Shown in pieces: positions 7,024-9,188 of a DNA stretch of 9,188 bases; positions within the stretch are counted from its first letter, which is position 1; each line of letters begins with the position of its first letter. Origin of the DNA: Gammaproteobacteria bacterium (lineage in GTDB: Bacteria > Pseudomonadota > Gammaproteobacteria > GCA-002705445 > GCA-002716945); the NCBI GenBank assembly GCA_002701705.1, contig NZWU01000005.1, forward strand, positions 1-9,188, read 5' to 3'. A program made the translations under genes and the position numbers. The notes under the pieces are model-generated. The model did no database searches. It was not told where the DNA came from and saw nothing but the letters and a program-made list of their open reading frames with translations.

Positions 7024-7055
7024 TTTCGAAAAACTTTTTATTTTTGTAAAATTTT

Positions 7056-7084
7056 AAACTAACAAACTAACAAACTAACAAACT
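7056..7084 (+). repeat. 8-bp tandem repeat forming the rho leader
   Basis: The unit AAACTAAC occurs three times in full (7056-7063, 7064-7071, 7072-7079) and a fourth time as AAACT (7080-7084), ending at the rho ATG. The stretch has no G, so it should be unstructured in RNA, and it occupies the space where a Shine-Dalgarno sequence would lie. Slippage could change copy number. Confidence 0.9.
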
Positions 7085-8341
7085 ATGAACTTAACTGAAC
7101 TTAAAGAAAAACCAATACAAGAATTAGTACAAATTGCTGAAGGAATGGGAGCGGAAAATGTTGGTCGTCTCAGAAAACAGGATGTGATTTTTACTATCTT
7201 AAAAAACCATTCATCTAGTGGCGAAGATATCTCTGGAGGAGGTGTTTTAGAAATACTTCAGGATGGCTTTGGTTTTTTAAGATCATCAGGAAGTTCCTAC
7301 TTAGCTGGCCCTGATGATATATATGTGTCTCCAAGCCAGATACGCAAATTTTCACTTAGAACAGGTGATACCATTTTGGGAAAAATTAGACCTCCAAAAG
7401 AAGGAGAAAGATATTTTGCATTGTTGAAAGTCGATGGTGTTAATCATGATGACTCTGAAAATTCAAAGAATAAAATTTTATTTGAAAATCTCACACCATT
7501 GCATGCCAATGACAGGTTAAGATTGGAACGTGGGAATGGAAGCAGCGAAGATATAGCTGCAAGATTAATTGATATCGCATCCCCTATAGGAAAAGGTCAG
7601 AGAGGATTAATCATTTCTCCCCCAAAAGCAGGGAAGACAATAATGCTACAAAATATTGCCCAAAGCTTAACTACAAATAATCCTGATTGTATTTTAATAG
7701 TCCTCCTAATTGATGAAAGACCTGAAGAAGTGACAGAGATGTCAAGAATGGTAAAAGGTGAAGTTGTAGCAAGTACATTTGATGAACCTGCACATAGACA
7801 TATTCAGGTTGCTGAAATGGTTATAGAAAAAGCAAAAAGACTTGTTGAGCATAAAAAAGATGTTGTCATACTATTGGATTCAATAACTAGACTTGCAAGA
7901 GCTTACAATACCATGGCGCCTTCATCTGGAAAAGTACTAACAGGTGGTGTAGATGCCAATGCCTTAACTAAACCAAAAAAATTCTTTGGTGCAGCACGAA
8001 ATGTAGAAGAAGGGGGAAGCCTAACAATTTTAGCAACAGCTTTAATTGATACGGGTTCCAAAATGGATGAGGTAATTTATGAGGAATTTAAGGGAACAGG
8101 AAACATGGAGATTCATCTAGACAGAAGAATTGCAGAAAAAAGAATTTATCCAGCTATTAACATCAATAGATCAGGAACAAGGAGAGAAGAATTACTGACA
8201 ACTCCAGAGGAACTTCAAAAAATATGGATATTGCGAAAAGTGCTTCATTCAATGGATGAACTTGACGCTATGGAATTTATGCTAGGAAAATTACAGACAT
8301 CAAAGACAAATTCAGAGTTCTTTGAGTCAATGAAAAGATAG
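7085..8341 (+). CDS. rho: Transcription termination factor Rho
   Basis: Hexameric RNA-dependent ATPase/helicase that ends transcription. The 418 residues are almost the length of the E. coli protein (419), with no insertion. Residues 1-45 form the N-terminal helical domain; the RNP-type primary RNA-binding fold holds DGFGFLRSS (60-68). Walker A is SPPKAGKT (178-185), Walker B is VVILLDS (260-266), and the Q-loop region is LTGGVDAN (285-292). The arginine finger in SGTRREELL is Arg366. All key catalytic residues are present. The ATG at 7085 begins the expected [10 protein letters not shown]. It lies 61 bp after trxA with no Shine-Dalgarno sequence, only the A/C-rich 8-bp repeats. Rho often controls its own synthesis through its leader, so that leader may matter for regulation (inference). 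It ends exactly where convergent purD ends. Confidence 0.98.
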   Translation: MNLTELKEKPIQELVQIAEGMGAENVGRLRKQDVIFTILKNHSSSGEDISGGGVLEILQDGFGFLRSSGSSYLAGPDDIYVSPSQIRKFSLRTGDTILGKIRPPKEGERYFALLKVDGVNHDDSENSKNKILFENLTPLHANDRLRLERGNGSSEDIAARLIDIASPIGKGQRGLIISPPKAGKTIMLQNIAQSLTTNNPDCILIVLLIDERPEEVTEMSRMVKGEVVASTFDEPAHRHIQVAEMVIEKAKRLVEHKKDVVILLDSITRLARAYNTMAPSSGKVLTGGVDANALTKPKKFFGAARNVEEGGSLTILATALIDTGSKMDEVIYEEFKGTGNMEIHLDRRIAEKRIYPAININRSGTRREELLTTPEELQKIWILRKVLHSMDELDAMEFMLGKLQTSKTNSEFFESMKR

Positions 8342-9188
8342 TTAATTCCCTATATCTTCTCGATAAAATATTAAATCACCATTCTCTTTTTGAAAATCCT
8401 TATCTTCATAAGCTTTAATTTTTTTTATATTTTCATAAGCAATATCAATAGCGGTGGCTTTATCTTTTGCAATCACATTTATTGTTAAGATTCTCCCGCC
8501 TGTAACTTTAACTTTCCCATTATCAGCTATTGTGCCAGCATGAAAAATTTTGATGAAATCATTTTCAATCACTTCAGAGAGGTCCAAAAAGAAATCTTTT
8601 TTAAATTGACCTGGGTAACCCTGTGCAGCTAAAACAATATTGCAACAATAAACTGATTCATCAGTGATTAAAGATTGTTTATTGATATCGTTCACCAATT
8701 CACTGGTATTTGGGTCTGACTCTTCTAAAATTAAATCTAACAAATCAATGTCTTTAAAATCCAGGATCATCATGATATTTTGAGCTTCAGGATCACCAAG
8801 CCTACAATTATATTCAAGGACATTTGCATTCCCTTCTTTGTTAATCATTAAACCAATATATAAAAACCCCAAATAGTTAGATTTGAATTTTTTATTAATA
8901 GAAGTGATTGTTGTTTTAAGTATATTTTCTATTTCTAAATTCAATTTAAAAATAAAATTTTTATTTTCAAAGTTTAAAGGATGGCTGACAGTTCCCATAC
9001 CTCCAGTATTAGGCCCAGAATTATATTCATCTCTAGATTTATAATCTTTAATCCATGGAAGACCTATCACATCATCTTCGACTTTATAATTACAGATATA
9101 AATAGCAGATAGTTCTGTACCAACTAGAAATTGCTCTATTACTATTTTTTTTGAAGGTGTGTTACCAATAAGTGAATCGACTGCTACA
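8342..9188 (-). CDS. purD: Phosphoribosylamine-glycine ligase (GAR synthetase), partial (5' end outside window)
   Basis: ATP-grasp enzyme of purine synthesis that joins glycine to phosphoribosylamine. The frame is open to the right edge, giving 281 complete codons of a family that is usually 420-430 residues, so roughly the first third is missing. A GTG at 9070 is an internal valine codon, not the start: homology continues upstream through IVIEQFLVGTELSAIYIC. Conserved features are the GPNTGGMG loop, the metal/ATP-binding segment LEYNCRLGDPEAQ, and the C-terminal domain with AQGYPG and FHAGT, ending in FYREDIGN as family members do. It is unrelated in function to its neighbours and transcribed toward rho, with adjacent stop codons and no spacer. 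Confidence 0.95.
   Translation of the reverse strand, partial: VAVDSLIGNTPSKKIVIEQFLVGTELSAIYICNYKVEDDVIGLPWIKDYKSRDEYNSGPNTGGMGTVSHPLNFENKNFIFKLNLEIENILKTTITSINKKFKSNYLGFLYIGLMINKEGNANVLEYNCRLGDPEAQNIMMILDFKDIDLLDLILEESDPNTSELVNDINKQSLITDESVYCCNIVLAAQGYPGQFKKDFFLDLSEVIENDFIKIFHAGTIADNGKVKVTGGRILTINVIAKDKATAIDIAYENIKKIKAYEDKDFQKENGDLIFYREDIGN

Noticed and set aside
7024..7055. Intrinsic terminator between trxA and rho (AAAAAC-TTTTT followed by a T-run)
   Set aside because: The only stem is an A/T pairing with no GC and almost no loop, too weak to terminate; trxA and rho are more likely co-transcribed.
7056..7084. Small CRISPR-like array
   Set aside because: The units are 8 bp, directly contiguous and without spacers; this is a simple tandem repeat.
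9068..9070. GTG at 9070 as the purD start codon
   Set aside because: The frame stays open upstream to the window edge and encodes recognisable PurD sequence (EQFLVGTELSA), so the gene starts outside the window.

Overview
The window is AT-rich, densely packed bacterial DNA. The organism is most likely a sulfur-oxidising gammaproteobacterium of the SUP05/Candidatus Thioglobus type or a related mussel or clam symbiont. Three things point there: an ATP sulfurylase gene followed by aprM, aprB and aprA (the arrangement of chemotrophic and phototrophic sulfur oxidisers, not of sulfate reducers that pair aprBA with qmoABC), the trxA-rho gene pair typical of gammaproteobacteria, and the low GC content. 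The lineage assignment is inference; the gene identities are read from the proteins.

Layout. Positions 1-4481 on the minus strand hold sat, aprM, aprB and aprA in transcription order, with aprA running off the left edge a short distance before its expected stop. In the oxidative direction AprBA converts sulfite plus AMP to APS and passes electrons to the membrane (AprM is the presumed anchor or electron-transfer partner). Sat then uses APS and pyrophosphate to make ATP and sulfate. A 151-bp divergent promoter region (4482-4632) separates sat from a 645-residue protein on the plus strand (4633-6570). I cannot name this protein with certainty. Parts of it align by eye with phosphoenolpyruvate carboxykinase (PEPCK), but the usual kinase P-loop is missing from its expected place, and a perfect Walker A motif sits at the very C-terminus instead.

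Next come trxA (6700-7023) and rho (7085-8341), which probably share a well-formed promoter at 6598-6625. Just upstream of that promoter are two tandem palindromic boxes. The rho leader consists of 3.6 copies of an 8-bp repeat and has no Shine-Dalgarno sequence. The right end is the 3' two-thirds of purD on the minus strand, whose stop codon directly abuts that of rho.

The most unusual parts are the PEPCK-like protein with its misplaced P-loop and the control region it shares with the sulfur-oxidation operon. In that region two near-consensus sigma70-type promoters use overlapping -10 boxes and lie around a perfect 8-bp inverted repeat, which suggests mutually exclusive expression. No stretch longer than 300 bases lacks a gene. 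I saw no tRNA, rRNA, CRISPR array or insertion sequence.
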